In this document: positions 13,141 to 23,856 of the stretch, piece after piece
How the letters are laid out: each line of letters starts with the position of its first letter
Numbering within the stretch: the first letter of the stretch is position 1
Assembly: GCA_029783825.1 (NCBI GenBank)
Contig: JAREIK010000345.1
Coordinates: forward strand, 102,001 to 166,000
Reading direction: 5' to 3'
Origin: Sapria himalayana
Taxonomy: Eukaryota; Streptophyta; Magnoliopsida; Malpighiales; Rafflesiaceae
DNA length: 64,000 nt
The notes under the pieces: model-generated
The model's database searches: none
What the model saw: the letters and a program-made list of their open reading frames with translations, nothing else
What the model was told of the DNA's origin: nothing
Made by a program: the position numbers and the translations under genes

Positions 13141-16092
13141 TACTACAAGAAAAGAAGTAATTAGAAATGCACAATTTTATTTTTATAATTTGGAATGATA
13201 TTGAAATGGATTAGAAATATAAATGATAAATTATGAAATAATTAAAAATAGAAAAAATTTACGTCGCTAATTAATGATGGATTATTATATATATTTTAAT
13301 TCCATCATTAATTGTGATGTGAAGTGGGGTGCAAATATGCTCGTGTGGTATTTAATGATTAAAATTTATGTATCTATGTATTTTTTAGAAATGGAATATT
13401 TATCCGTTTCTATTTTTAGTGACATTAATATATTAAAGTTGCTATATGAGAAATGTCATCCCATCCGTTGCTTTATCATTTTAAAAAATTTAGCGATGAA
13501 ATAATTTTTCGTTGCTAAATTTAGAAATAGAAATTAATTCCATTGCTAAATTATGATGATTAATTTATCAAAGAACACTTCGAAACTTTGAGTAATGTTA
13601 GGGTTTGGAGGTTTTTCCTTTAGATTCCAAGTTCGTGCAAATTATTTTTGAATTTCCTTTTTCGTCCAATTATTAATCGATGTAGAATTCATCCATAATT
13701 GAGGTATGAAATTATGGTTTATATTTTATCCCATATGTATTGTATTTGGGAATAAATATATTTATATATTTTGATGTTACATATAGTTTTTTTTTTCATT
13801 TTTAACATTCTTATTGGGTTCTTTCATCTTGTTTTATTGAATTATTATAATTCTAATTGATAAATTATATGTTTTATATTTTTTTCACTTAATTGGATTT
13901 GTTAAAATTTTGTGTTGCCTAATTGAGGTATAGATATTTTGTGCATTTTGTTATTGACCTATGGTTTTGATAATGCTAATTAATTTGAACTTTGTTTACA
14001 TACTAGGATTACATGAAATGTAATAATTTTTAAAAGCACAAATCATACTAATGGTACAACTTTAACAATGAATAATTTATAAATATTATAACAAATACTA
14101 AAAGTATATTGTAATAACAAAGAATAACGAACAAAATTTTTGAGGATATGGAATTAGAAGGATGAAATGTAACAAACAATTATAAAACTAAAAAAAAATA
14201 TACAAGATTATTTCAAAATTTATAGAGTTTCATGATCTACATTTCACTAAATGTGCAATAAAATACTTAACACCTACCTTTATTTAATATAAAAAATCAT
14301 ATTACATGTCACATATGGTATATTACTATTTATATTACAAGCTTCATATAGATTAACAAATATTTGTATTAATTTATTAATGTTTTCTATTGATAGTCTA
14401 TTTGTTTTTGTTGTTTTTTCATTAAATAGTTAAATGCATTAACATTGTAATTTTTTATATTATTCCAATTATATAAAATGTGTTTACCTAATTAGTTAGT
14501 ACATGTTATTAATTTATAAATCAAGAATTATGACATTATAATTTTTTTTCTTTATTAATACAATTTTATCTAATATAAATAAATATCAAATAATTAGTTT
14601 TATGTATATGACAAAATTACAACTTTTGAAATTTTGATAAATATCAAAAATATTGAAGCAACCCATCTTATCTCATTTTAATCAAAAATTATCTAATAAT
14701 GATGTTATTACAAATTTGTTATTAGATTTATGTAATGTAGTAAATATGTTACTACATCTTTATTACAAAAAATCTCTATCTATATTATTATAATTCAAAA
14801 AATATTTATGTTATGAGTTATAGGAATAGAAAATATTATACGACCTGATCGTTAATATATGAATATAAGATTGACATATGGGTTTCTGACTAATGACATC
14901 ATAGAGAGGATTGAAGAGTCAATTGGTTTTGCTAAAAAATAGCCTAAATACAAAGATGAAATAAAAATAAGAAGCACATGTAATGAACATAAATTCAAAA
15001 TCAACATTTCCAAGATGTGGATACAATGTGATATCATCTTACAAAAAATAGATTTGTTAGACTATTATATTTGGTATAAATATGAGAAAATAGTTGTCTC
15101 ACAAACAACTAAGTATTAGGTAAATAAAAATATTGATTCAAATATAGTAATAGAACATATTAATCTCAATGATGCATGTGAAGCTATATTGAAAAGTTTT
15201 ATTGGTCATTCATTAAATATGGATGTCGTTGACGATATCCCAATATAATCAACAAAACAATTTTAGCTTCAAAAAAAATGTTTGGCCAGATAATCCATAT
15301 GGCCACTCAAAATTATATGTGGTTGCTAGACTATTGAATTTAAATGTAAAACATCATTTTTCAGAAAGGTGTTATGATGGAATATGCTAGTTGTTATCTA
15401 AATGTTTATCAAAGAATAACTATGATAGATAGTTTTTATAGTAGAAAGAAACTAATGTGATATTTCGGTTTGTCTATAAAAAAATATATTGCTATATTAA
15501 TGGTTGCAAGATATATTGGGTCTTTGATATTGAAATAATTGCATGTAATTTTTGTAACTATCCTCAATACAAAAGAAATATAACATATAGAGGGTAAAAA
15601 ATAAATATTCCTCATAAGAAGATGTATTATTTTTTTTGACTCCTCATTTGCAATGATTATTTGAATTTGAAGTCACTATTAATGACATAAGTGAGCATAA
15701 AAAGCATATTATTGAAAATGGCATGAAGCGGCATTGCTTAGATTCTCATTCTTGGAAATATTTTAATGATTATCATCTATTTTTGTAGATGAAAGTCAAA
15801 ATATTAGATTAGAGCTGTACATAAATAGATTTTAGCCATTTAGATAGATAGTGCAACAATACTCTTCATGACCAATTTTTGTTATACCTTGTAATTTATC
15901 ACCAAGGATGTACATGAAAGATAAGTATATGTTTTTTTTGTGTTATTATGCTTAGTCTGAGAAATCTAAAAGACAAATTGGATATTTTCCTATAGCCTCT
16001 AATAGTAGAGCTCAAAATTGTGTGTGAGAATAGTATCAAAACATATGATATATCTAGAAAGTAGAACTTCAAAATACAAGTAGCACTTATGT
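13141..16092 (+). mobile_element. CACTA (En/Spm) element, left part only
   Basis: The left end reads TACTACAAGAAAAGAAG at 13141, one base off the CACTACAAGAAAA terminus of this superfamily. Sub-terminal copies of CGTTGCTAAAT/TTAGCGATGAA lie between 13260 and 13560, as expected. A decayed TNP2-type transposase follows on the + strand. The element is interrupted at 16093 by the terminus of another CACTA copy, and its right half is not seen beyond 19.5 kb. Confidence 0.7.
14850..16092 (+). pseudogene. TNP2-like CACTA transposase, decayed and interrupted
   Basis: Reading three + frames with many stops gives TNP2 landmarks in order. At 14.87-15.07 kb is a Transpos_assoc-like region (FIGFA-like core, a short Cys/His stretch, YYIWYKY). 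At about 15.27-15.45 kb is the TNP2 N-terminal region (GHSKLYVVARLLNLNVKHHFSE). A CNFC-type pair lies at 15.55 kb, then IPHKKMYYF at 15.61 kb. From 15.69 to 15.78 kb come HCLDSHSWKYFN and the start of the catalytic Transposase_21 region, and near 16.0 kb a KSKRQIGYF block. In the intact family this enzyme cuts CACTA ends. The reading stops where a second CACTA terminus begins at 16093. It is a pseudogene; family assignment is from motif order, not a search. Confidence 0.7.
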
Positions 16093-16829
16093 CACGATAA
16101 GAAAAATCCCAAATAGATAGGGAAAAATTCCTAGCTAAATGGGGGTTTTACATCGCTAAACAAGATATAATGATGGATTAATGACGGAAGCTTTCCCAAT
16201 CATAAAGTGCTCGTCACTAAGAATTAATGAGGGAAATACTCCCTAGCTAAAAATTTTAGTGACAGATAATTCTTTAGCTAAAATAATGATTTCCCTAGCT
16301 AAATTAGCAAGAGAAAATTTCCTAGCTAAATTTTCAAGGAAAAAATCCCTAGCTATTTACATTCTAAAACTATTTTCAAAATTTTATTTTTTTTTTCAAA
16401 ATATTTAATTAAATAATTTATTATTTTTATATTAAATTGAATAAAAACAAAAACTATAAATGATAATTTATAATTAACAAAAAATAAAATGATTTAATAA
16501 ATTATTCTGATACAATATTTTACATAATTAAAACAAAACATATAAAAATTTTATTACTTCTTATTCATCAACGTATCTACCGATAGTGCATAACGTATAA
16601 TCTATTCGTGCATTGACATTGCTTTATCTCCCTCAGCTCCTCCGATCACCATCTTTCTGCTGTGACAAAGCTTTCCAAGTCATGGCGCATCATGTCTAAT
16701 AAAAAATTCCTTCACTTATACAAGCTTCATGTGGGGAATAATGTGGTACCATATATGTACGAAATTTAAACTAGTCAATAAAATCAAAATAAATAAATAA
16801 AGTTATGTTTTGATAAATATATAATATTG

Positions 16830-16975
16830 TAGTATATATGTACATATATACTACAGTGTATATGTACATATATATTAGCATTTCTCTAGTTACATATATT
16901 ACTACAGTCTATGTACATATATATTTAGTATATACGTACGTATATGCTGAGTATATGTATGTATATACTACTTTT
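16830..16975. repeat. TATATGTACATATATAC palindromic array (copy 1)
   Basis: Repeated near-palindromic units centred on GTAC (TATATGTACATATATACT) alternate with CAGTATATG. The same array occurs at 17600-17890 and twice in the related element. The ORFs in it are Tyr/Ile-rich low-complexity artefacts. Confidence 0.75.
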
Positions 16976-17227
16976 GTTGTTGCTACTACTATTGTTGCTG
17001 ATAATAAAAATGGGGCTGGTGATGATGCTCGACTAATGAACATCCCTGCCAACAACTCATTTTGAGATTGAGTAAGTTTTTGACAAGGTGGCGAGCTGCT
17101 TCTCCCAAAACATGACCCGATATTCCTCTTGGCACTTGCGGCCTATAAAAATCATGTAAAGTTGCATTTTTCCTTATGATTGAATATAGTTTATGAAATC
17201 TAATTAAATTACACAATACTACATGAG

Positions 17228-17247
17228 CATCATCATCATCATCATCC
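17228..17247. repeat. (ATC)n microsatellite
   Basis: Six to seven ATC units lie within the nested CACTA copy. Confidence 0.85.
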
Positions 17248-17519
17248 TAAGACCTAGTGCAATTAGAACCAATCATTGCAGAACCTACAGCAAGAAAATT
17301 TATTTCCTCATACATATGCTTTGTACCATGTGATAATTGCATATCTACACAATTACTAAGAGATTTAAGACCAACATCTGTCTGCCTGGATGGCTTGGAC
17401 CAGAAATATCTTCATTCCATAGCCTTGGAGAATGTCTAATATTCATGGCTTTTATGAACTGTATCGATAAGCAATGCTTGATGATGACCAGACAAGCCCG
17501 AGCAATTATATATTCAAAC

Positions 17520-17543
17520 GTGTGTGTGTGTGTGTGTGTGTGT
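17520..17543. repeat. (GT)12 microsatellite
   Basis: Twelve GT units lie within the nested CACTA copy, a little before the second palindromic array. Confidence 0.9.
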
Positions 17544-17599
17544 AAATGGGTGTGTATGTATGATAATATATACATGTCTACAAATAAATATATGCACCC

Positions 17600-17890
17600 A
17601 CTTATGAATATACTTGATATATACGTACATATATTTTCGGTATATATATACTTATATACTCAGTATATATGTATGTATATACTCTAGAATATAAGTATGT
17701 ATATACCAAGTATATACATACATATATAATGCAATATATATGATTGTATATACTGAGTATATATGTACATATATACTTAATATATATGAACATATATACT
17801 CGGTATATACATATGTATAAACTCAATATATATGTACATATAAACTCAATATTTACATACATATATACTACAGTATTATATGTAAGTATA
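17600..17890. repeat. TATATGTACATATATACTCAG palindromic array (copy 2)
   Basis: About ten units of roughly 27-30 bp carry GTA-CAT or GTATGTATA centres separated by CTCAGTATA or CTTGGTATA. Each unit can fold on itself. ORFs called on both strands are by-products of the repeat. Confidence 0.8.
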
Positions 17891-19189
17891 TATTATCACA
17901 TAGCCTTTGATGATACACACACACATGTACTTTCATGCAAATATACATACCATCAAAGACAATAGAAGGAAATAATCTAGGGCTTAAAAAGCACACATAT
18001 AGATCTCTCAGGCATGGTCAGTATCTTCTAGTTCTTTGTCATCTGGTACTCCCACACAGATAGAGAACATTGTTACACATGCGCATGAAGCATAACATAA
18101 TACATTTACAACCCAATAAAGAACACAACACTATGCCACTAATAAATAGGTAGACTAATACATACAACAATAACTGCCATTTGCTAGAAATTTCACACAA
18201 TGAGATAATCATGAGCTTATTTTTAAATTACCAAATCAAGATTACTCCAAGATTTTTAGTGAACTGCCCATCAAAATATTCTTCTGTGTTGCCTAGCTTC
18301 ACGCATTAGTCCATAGTTAATTATAAGAAAGTTAGAAAGTGCCAAACAAAAGGGAAATGGAAGTTGAAATGAAAATAGGCTGAATGGTATTGAATTTTTC
18401 CACACCTATAGGTTCATTTAGGAATCTTAATGGCTATTAACATTTCAACAGTTTAATTCCACCGATGACCGATAAAAAGTAGTCACAGATCTGAACTGTG
18501 ATAGCACAGATCTGCACAAAATAAGAGTGTCAAGAATAAAACTACATTAGCATGGGACCATAATTTTTTGATTCATCTTACAGCTTCAGAAGCTAAGGTG
18601 CTATTCCCAGTACCATGAGGACCAGCCAAGCCTTTTACATACCTATTATAGGCTAAAACTTTACCCAAAATATTAAGCGACACACAAACATATTCACAGA
18701 TATATAAAAATAGTATTTATAAATATGAACAAACACAAATCTAAGTTGATAGTCATACAACTTCAAAAAATATCTAAAAGATGTACGCAATGATGTTTAG
18801 AGACCTATGCATTGGAATGATGTTTAGAGACCTATGTATTTATAAAAATAGTATTAGGAATAATGAAGATAATAGAAGCTCGACCTCATTTGATCCAGCT
18901 GAAATCGATAAATATGGGACTTATGCATTGGAAGGACAATGACCTATGTCTGAATGCATTGAATTAGATCTTTTTCATGCATCTCACATTAGATGTCCTA
19001 CAAAGTATTATTATTAGGTTAATCAACAAAGCAAAAAACAAAACTACAATAAAAAAAATTGAAACCTCCAAAAAAATCTCATCATGATTTGCTACACATA
19101 GACAAAAACAAAAATAGTTCAGAAATAATACTGATATGAAATCATCCTCAAAAATAGTTGGTTATTTTGTGTTAGCCTCTCGTGTTAGG

Positions 19190-19545
19190 TTTCACAGTTG
19201 GATCTCAAACTACTATCTGTCATATCAATGCCACTAACTATGACTCCATATAAGACATCTACTGTTGCATTACATTCTTAATTTTTTTTATCTCATCATT
19301 CATTTCTTTAATTTCTTGCATTTCTTCCTTTTAATGAGTAATCTGCTCATTCTTCTCTTCTTTCATTTCCTGCATTTTTTATTTCAAATTAGTAATTCGC
19401 TCATACTTCTCTTCTTTCATTTCATGCATTTCTTTCTTCAAATGAGATATATGCTCATCTGTCTCTTTCATTTTGGTCTCCGTAACTTCGAAATGTTCAT
19501 TTGTTTCCATTACTAGTTATTTGACTGCCTCATCCACCATTTCTT
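19190..19545 (-). pseudogene. Ptta/En-Spm transposase C-terminus, truncated copy with repeated coil
   Basis: This minus-strand sequence is homologous to the last exon at 23857-24192 of the full-length element (shared GACTCCATATA-GACATCTACT, CTCATCCACCATT). In the family this tail is a coiled coil after the GGRKK.RVYG motif. Here the coil region is expanded: three units of about 54, 54 and 51 bp (19311-19364, 19365-19418, 19419-19469) repeat ATTTC-TGCATTT...GCTCAT-CTTCTCTTCTTTC. The copy is cut at about 19545, before the RVYG motif. It has in-frame stops and is not functional. Confidence 0.65.
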
Positions 19546-20175
19546 GATGTGGGTATAATATACCCTATCCCAGATAGAAAACAGGTTATTCATACTAGGG
19601 TTGTCCCTAAGAAGTTTGATATTACTATATTTAGAATACTAAGGATGAGCTGATACCAACCCAATTGGTTATGAGTTAATGGATGTGTTTTAACGATAGA
19701 AAGTTAAATGTGGCTACTATTAAGAATTATTTTTTTCCTGACCTTCATTGATCAGATTTTAGAGATGGTAACTAGGCATTCCTTCTATTTCCTAGTGGCT
19801 ATTTGAGATTATTACCAAATTGACATTACCCTATTTGATCAAAAAAAAAAAATTTTCACATTCTATTTTAGTATTTTTGCTGTTCATAAATTACCATTTG
19901 GGTTGCGCAATGATTTTGTTACTTTTTATTAGTTTATGTTGAGCATATTGTAGCAATATGGTTGATTATTGCATGTTTGGTGATTTTATTTGATAACCTC
20001 ATCATGTTTGGTGATTTTTTGAGGATTGTTTGGAGAATTTGAATTTGATTCTAACTTAATGCATTGAAAAAGACTTGATGATTAATTGGAAGAAATATCA
20101 TTTTATGGTCATTCGGGCATTAATATAGGAGATATGTCCAATAATTGGAGGATAGAGGTAGATAGAGAAAAATAT
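19546..20175 (+). pseudogene. Ty3/gypsy (Athila-like) reverse transcriptase fragment
   Basis: The conceptual + strand reading, with frameshifts and many stops, follows the plant gypsy reverse-transcriptase order: IIYPIS near the start, VVPKK at about 19.61 kb, TFIDQ at about 19.74 kb, KLPFGLRN near 19.90 kb, a degraded catalytic FxDD region near 19.98 kb, NWKKYHFMV near 20.09 kb and IEVD near 20.15 kb. The intact enzyme copies element RNA into DNA. Only RT remains; no gag, integrase or LTR is attached. It begins exactly where the truncated CACTA copy ends, so a rearrangement or nested insertion joined them. Confidence 0.75.
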
Positions 20176-20509
20176 ATATTTAAACTTGAATCTACCTACC
20201 ATTCTACTCTCATATCCCATTTAAGTTTTTTGCCATATTTTTTACCAATCAAAATAAAACCATATTTTTTTTTCTTTATTTTCTTCAACATACTTCAATC
20301 ATTCCTTGGCTAAACATTTTTGAGGAGATGAAAATCAAGAGAATATATGTTTAAATTATATGATTTTGTTTGAAAAATAAATAATTAAATTCAAAATATA
20401 TGGTAATTATGATCTCAAATTTCAATTTGCAATGTATTTGATTTCACATTATTAACTCTCATTATATTTGAATCTCATTGTTGGAATTTCATCAAATGTA
20501 TATTATATA
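20176..20509. other. AT-rich gap between gypsy fragment and CACTA element
   Basis: This may be diverged downstream gypsy sequence. Nothing is recognised. The ATA at 20507-20509 is the left target duplication of the next element. Confidence 0.5.
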
Positions 20510-20525
20510 CACTACAAGAAAAATC

Positions 20526-20850
20526 TCATATAGCTGGGACAATTCCCAAGCTATATGAAAAATTTCTGTCACTAAATGGTAAATAGCAACAGAATACCAA
20601 TGGATCGTGTCCCTTTCTAAAGTGCTTCTTGCTAAATTTTAGCTACAGAATTTTCCCTAAAAAATTAGCGATGGAAGATTCCCTCGCTAAAAAAAGAAAA
20701 ATTTCGTTGCTAAAATAGCAAGATAAACGAAATATTTCATCGCTAAACAAAAATAACTACAACGGAATCCCTAGCTAAATTACCTAGCATTAGAAAATTA
20801 GCGACGGAATATCCGTCGCTAATTTTAATATTTCCCTAGCTATTTTAATT
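20526..20850. repeat. Left sub-terminal repeat array of the CACTA element
   Basis: Several direct and inverted copies of GCGACGGAAT-TCCGTCGCTAA and CCCTAGCTAAA are present. In En/Spm such arrays bind the TNPA-type accessory protein; that role here is inferred from the family. Confidence 0.8.
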
Positions 20851-21294
20851 TCAAAAATATTAACAATTTAAAAAATTTTAAAATTTTTAAATTGAATAAT
20901 TTATTTTTTTTAAATCATATTGAATAAAAATTGAAACTATAAATAATTTATAATAAACAAAAAATAAAATCATTTAATATCTTATTCAAATTCAATATTT
21001 TACATAATCGAAACAAAAAATAACAAACTTTTATTTTCATTCATCAATGTATATACCAACAGTGCATAAAGTATAATATATCCATTAATTAACATTGATT
21101 TCTCTCTATCTGCTCCCCCAATCATCATTTTTCTACAACAACAAAGTTGTCTGAGTCATGGCACATAATATCTAGTGAAAGATTCCATCACTTATAGAAG
21201 TTTTGTATATGAGGAACAATGCGACATCATATCTGTAAGAAAATTAAACCATTCAAGTCAAAAAAAAGTTATGTTTTGATACATATATAATTTT

Positions 21295-21450
21295 GTAGTA
21301 TATATGTAAATATATACTAGCAATTCACTTGTACATATATTACTATAGTATATGTACATATAAACAATAGTATTAAGTGTACATATAAACTAAGTACAAA
21401 TATACTCAGTATATACGTACATAAAATACTGCAGTATTAAATGTACGTAT
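21295..21450. repeat. TATATGTACATATAAAC palindromic array (copy 3)
   Basis: GTAC-centred palindromic units as at 16830-16975, ending directly at the GC-rich triplet island. Confidence 0.7.
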
Positions 21451-21479
21451 ATACTGACTTTATTGGTACATATATATCT

Positions 21480-22075
21480 CAATAGGTGCTGTTGCTATTG
21501 CTCCCGCTGCTGCTCCGGCCACTACTGCCATTGCCACTATCGCTGCCAATACCACTCTGTCGCAGCTGCCGCCACTGCCACTATTGTTGAAGTTGTAGTC
21601 GTTGGCAGCTACGGTGGCTGCCGCCGCTGCCCCCACTACCGGAGTTGCCCTGCTGCTACCACCGCTACTGCCGCTGCTTCCTGTGCAGCTGCTGCTACCT
21701 CTGCCTTCTATGTCGCCCCTTCCTCCGATGCATCAGCTCCCACTGCTGCTGTTGCTGCCACATTTGCTGCCGCTGCTTCCGCTGCCTCTGCTGTCTCTGA
21801 AGCCTCCGTTTCAGCCACTGCCTTCGCTGCCGCTGCTGCCGTGGCTGCCGCTACAGCTGCTGCCGCCCCTGCCAATGATGCGATAGGCGCTATTGCTGCC
21901 AATGATGCTATAGGCACTATTGCTGCCACTGCCGCTGCAGCCTCTTCTTGCGTCACTTCCGCCTCTGCCGTCACTGTCGCTGCAGCTGCTTCTTGCATCA
22001 CTTCCACCTCTACTATCGTTGCTGCCGCCGCTACTGCCGCTGCTACCGCAGCCGCTGCCGTAGCTACCTCTGATG
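21480..22075. repeat. GC-rich GCN triplet island 1
   Basis: About 600 bases are built almost only from GCT, GCC, GCA, ACT, TCT and similar triplets, inside sequence that is otherwise more than 70% AT. Frames on both strands stay open (232 codons on +, Ala/Ser/Thr-rich; 99 codons on -, Ala-rich) because the repeat lacks stop codons. No start context, domain or splice pattern supports a gene. A 27-base subrepeat (GATGCNATAGGC-CTATTGCTGCC) occurs twice near 21880-21920. Confidence 0.8.
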
Positions 22076-22084
22076 ATAATAGGC

Positions 22085-22820
22085 TTTTACATACCTATAA
22101 TAGGCTAAAACTCTACCCAAAAATTTTGGACAAACACAAACATATTCACATATATATATAAATAAAAATTTCATATTATAGTTTAATGTAATACAGTTTA
22201 AAAAAAATTAATTAAATAATTTAATATTTTAAAAATAAATTTACTAAAAATAGAAACTATAAAAGAAAATTTTAAAGTAAAAAAAATTTCATTCAATAAC
22301 TTATTCTAATACAATATTTTAAATAACAAAAACTAAAAAATAATAAAAATTATATTACATCTTATTAATCTATGTATCTACCGAATGTGCATAAAGTAAA
22401 ATCTATCAATGCATTGATATTGCTTTTTCTCCCACTACTCCTCCGATCACCAACTTTCTGCTACGAAAATGTTGTCCGAGTCATAGTGCTTCATGTTTGT
22501 TGAAATATGTGTTCACTTATATAAGCTTCATATAGAAAACAATGTGGTACCATATCTGTAAGAAATTTAAACCACCAAATCAAATCAAAATAAATAAAAA
22601 ATAACTATGTTTTGATAAATATATATTGCTGCAATAAATATGTACATATATACTAGCATTTCACTCGTACAGTTATTACTACAGTATATGTACAAATAAA
22701 CTGCAGTATTATGCATACATATATATTGAGTACATATATATACTAAGTATATATGTACATAAAATATTGTAGTATTATATGTATCTACATATCGACTATA
22801 TACCTATGTATATACCGCAT
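22085..22820. repeat. Internal direct duplication of the CACTA interior
   Basis: From the TTTTACATACCTATAATAGG word at 22087 the sequence returns to a second copy of the block seen at 20.85-21.46 kb and at 16.35-16.98 kb: AT-rich block, TGCATAAAGTA-AAT, CTCCTCCGATCACCA, AAGCTTCATAT, then a third GTAC array at 22640-22810. The module (AT block, GTAC array, GCN island, TTTTACATACC block) is therefore tandemly duplicated in this element and single in the truncated copy. Confidence 0.75.
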
Positions 22821-22824
22821 ATGT

Positions 22825-23250
22825 TGCCGTTGCTGCTGCTCCAGCTACCATTGCTACTCTCGCTACCGCTACCACTTCTGTCGATACTGCTACTGCCGCT
22901 ACCACTACTGCTGCCGATGTCATTGTCGCTGGCGCTGCTCCCGCTATTGCTGCTACTGCCACTGCTGGTGCCGCAACTACTACTGTCGCAACTGCCGGTG
23001 CCGCAGCTGTCGGTGCTGCTTCTGTCGCCCCTACCGCCACCACTGCTACCACCACAACCATAGCTGCAGCTACTACCGCTGATGCCGCCACTGCAGTTGC
23101 TGCCTTTTCAGCCTCTGCTGCCACTTCTGCCACAGCTACCGCAACTATCGCTGATGTTGCCTCAGGCACTACTGCCACTGCTGCCGCTGCTGCGGCCGCT
23201 GCCTCTTCCGCTGCCACCACTCCTGTCGATGCCATCTCTATCGCTGCTGA
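22825..23250. repeat. GC-rich GCN triplet island 2
   Basis: About 430 bases of GCT/GCC/ACT/GTC triplets, the counterpart of island 1 in the duplicated module. ORFs of 143 codons (-) and 109 codons (+) are Ala/Val/Thr-rich or Cys/Tyr/Arg-rich and reflect composition only. Confidence 0.8.
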
Positions 23251-23856
23251 TTATGAGCTTTTACATACCTATAATATGCTAAAACTCTACCCAAAAAATT
23301 AAGAGACACAAAAACATATTCACATATATATAAAAGCAAATATTATAGACATGAACAAATACAAATTAAAGTTTATTCTCATACAGCTTCACCAAAAATC
23401 CAAAAGATGTCCAGCAATTATGTTTAGAGATAAAAAGAGTGCAAAAATACAATGTTTTTAGAAAAAAAAAAGATAAGATAAGCTAGCCCTCTTTTTTATA
23501 AATTAAAATCGGTAAATATGGGACCCATGCATTGGAAGGACAATGGAAATGTCGGAATGCTTTGAATCAGGATTTTTTCTTTTCTCTAACATAATGTGTC
23601 TTGCAAAGATTTATAATTTAGTTAATCTAAAAAGCAAAAAAAAAACAAAATAAAAAAAATTGATACTTGCAACAAAATATCATAATTATTTACTACACAG
23701 AAAAAAATAAATAATAATTTATAAATAATTCTTATACTCATTCATCCTCATAATTTGTAGGAAATGCTAGCCTTTCCTGCGAGGATTCATAGCTGGATCT
23801 CAGAATGCTATCTGATGCACCAATGCTGCTAACTGTGACTCCATATAGGACATCTA

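Larger units (their letters stand above)
16093..19545. mobile_element. CACTA copy nested in the TNP2 pseudogene, right-truncated
   Basis: It starts CACGATAAGAAAAATCCC, a mutated CACTACAAGAAAAATC terminus, followed to 16350 by sub-terminal CCCTAGCTAAAT repeats. From 16.35 kb it is collinear with the full-length element at 20.51 kb: an AT-rich block, a GCATAAAGTATAAT-like block, a TATATGTACATATATAC array, a TTTTACATACCTATTATAGG block, and the reverse-strand Ptta coiled coil. It ends at about 19545 inside that coding part, where gypsy-like sequence begins. No right terminus or target duplication is seen. Confidence 0.75.

Noticed and set aside
17337..17965. Tyr/Ile-rich ORFs on both strands at 17.3-18.0 kb
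   Set aside because: They translate the GTAC palindromic array and a (GT)n run.
21463..22161. 232-codon Ala/Ser/Thr-rich ORF on + and 99-codon Ala-rich ORF on -
   Set aside because: Both follow from a GCN triplet repeat without stop codons; no domain, no splice pattern, and the related CACTA copy lacks the region.
22804..23235. 143-codon Ala/Val-rich minus-strand ORF
   Set aside because: Same cause: second triplet island.
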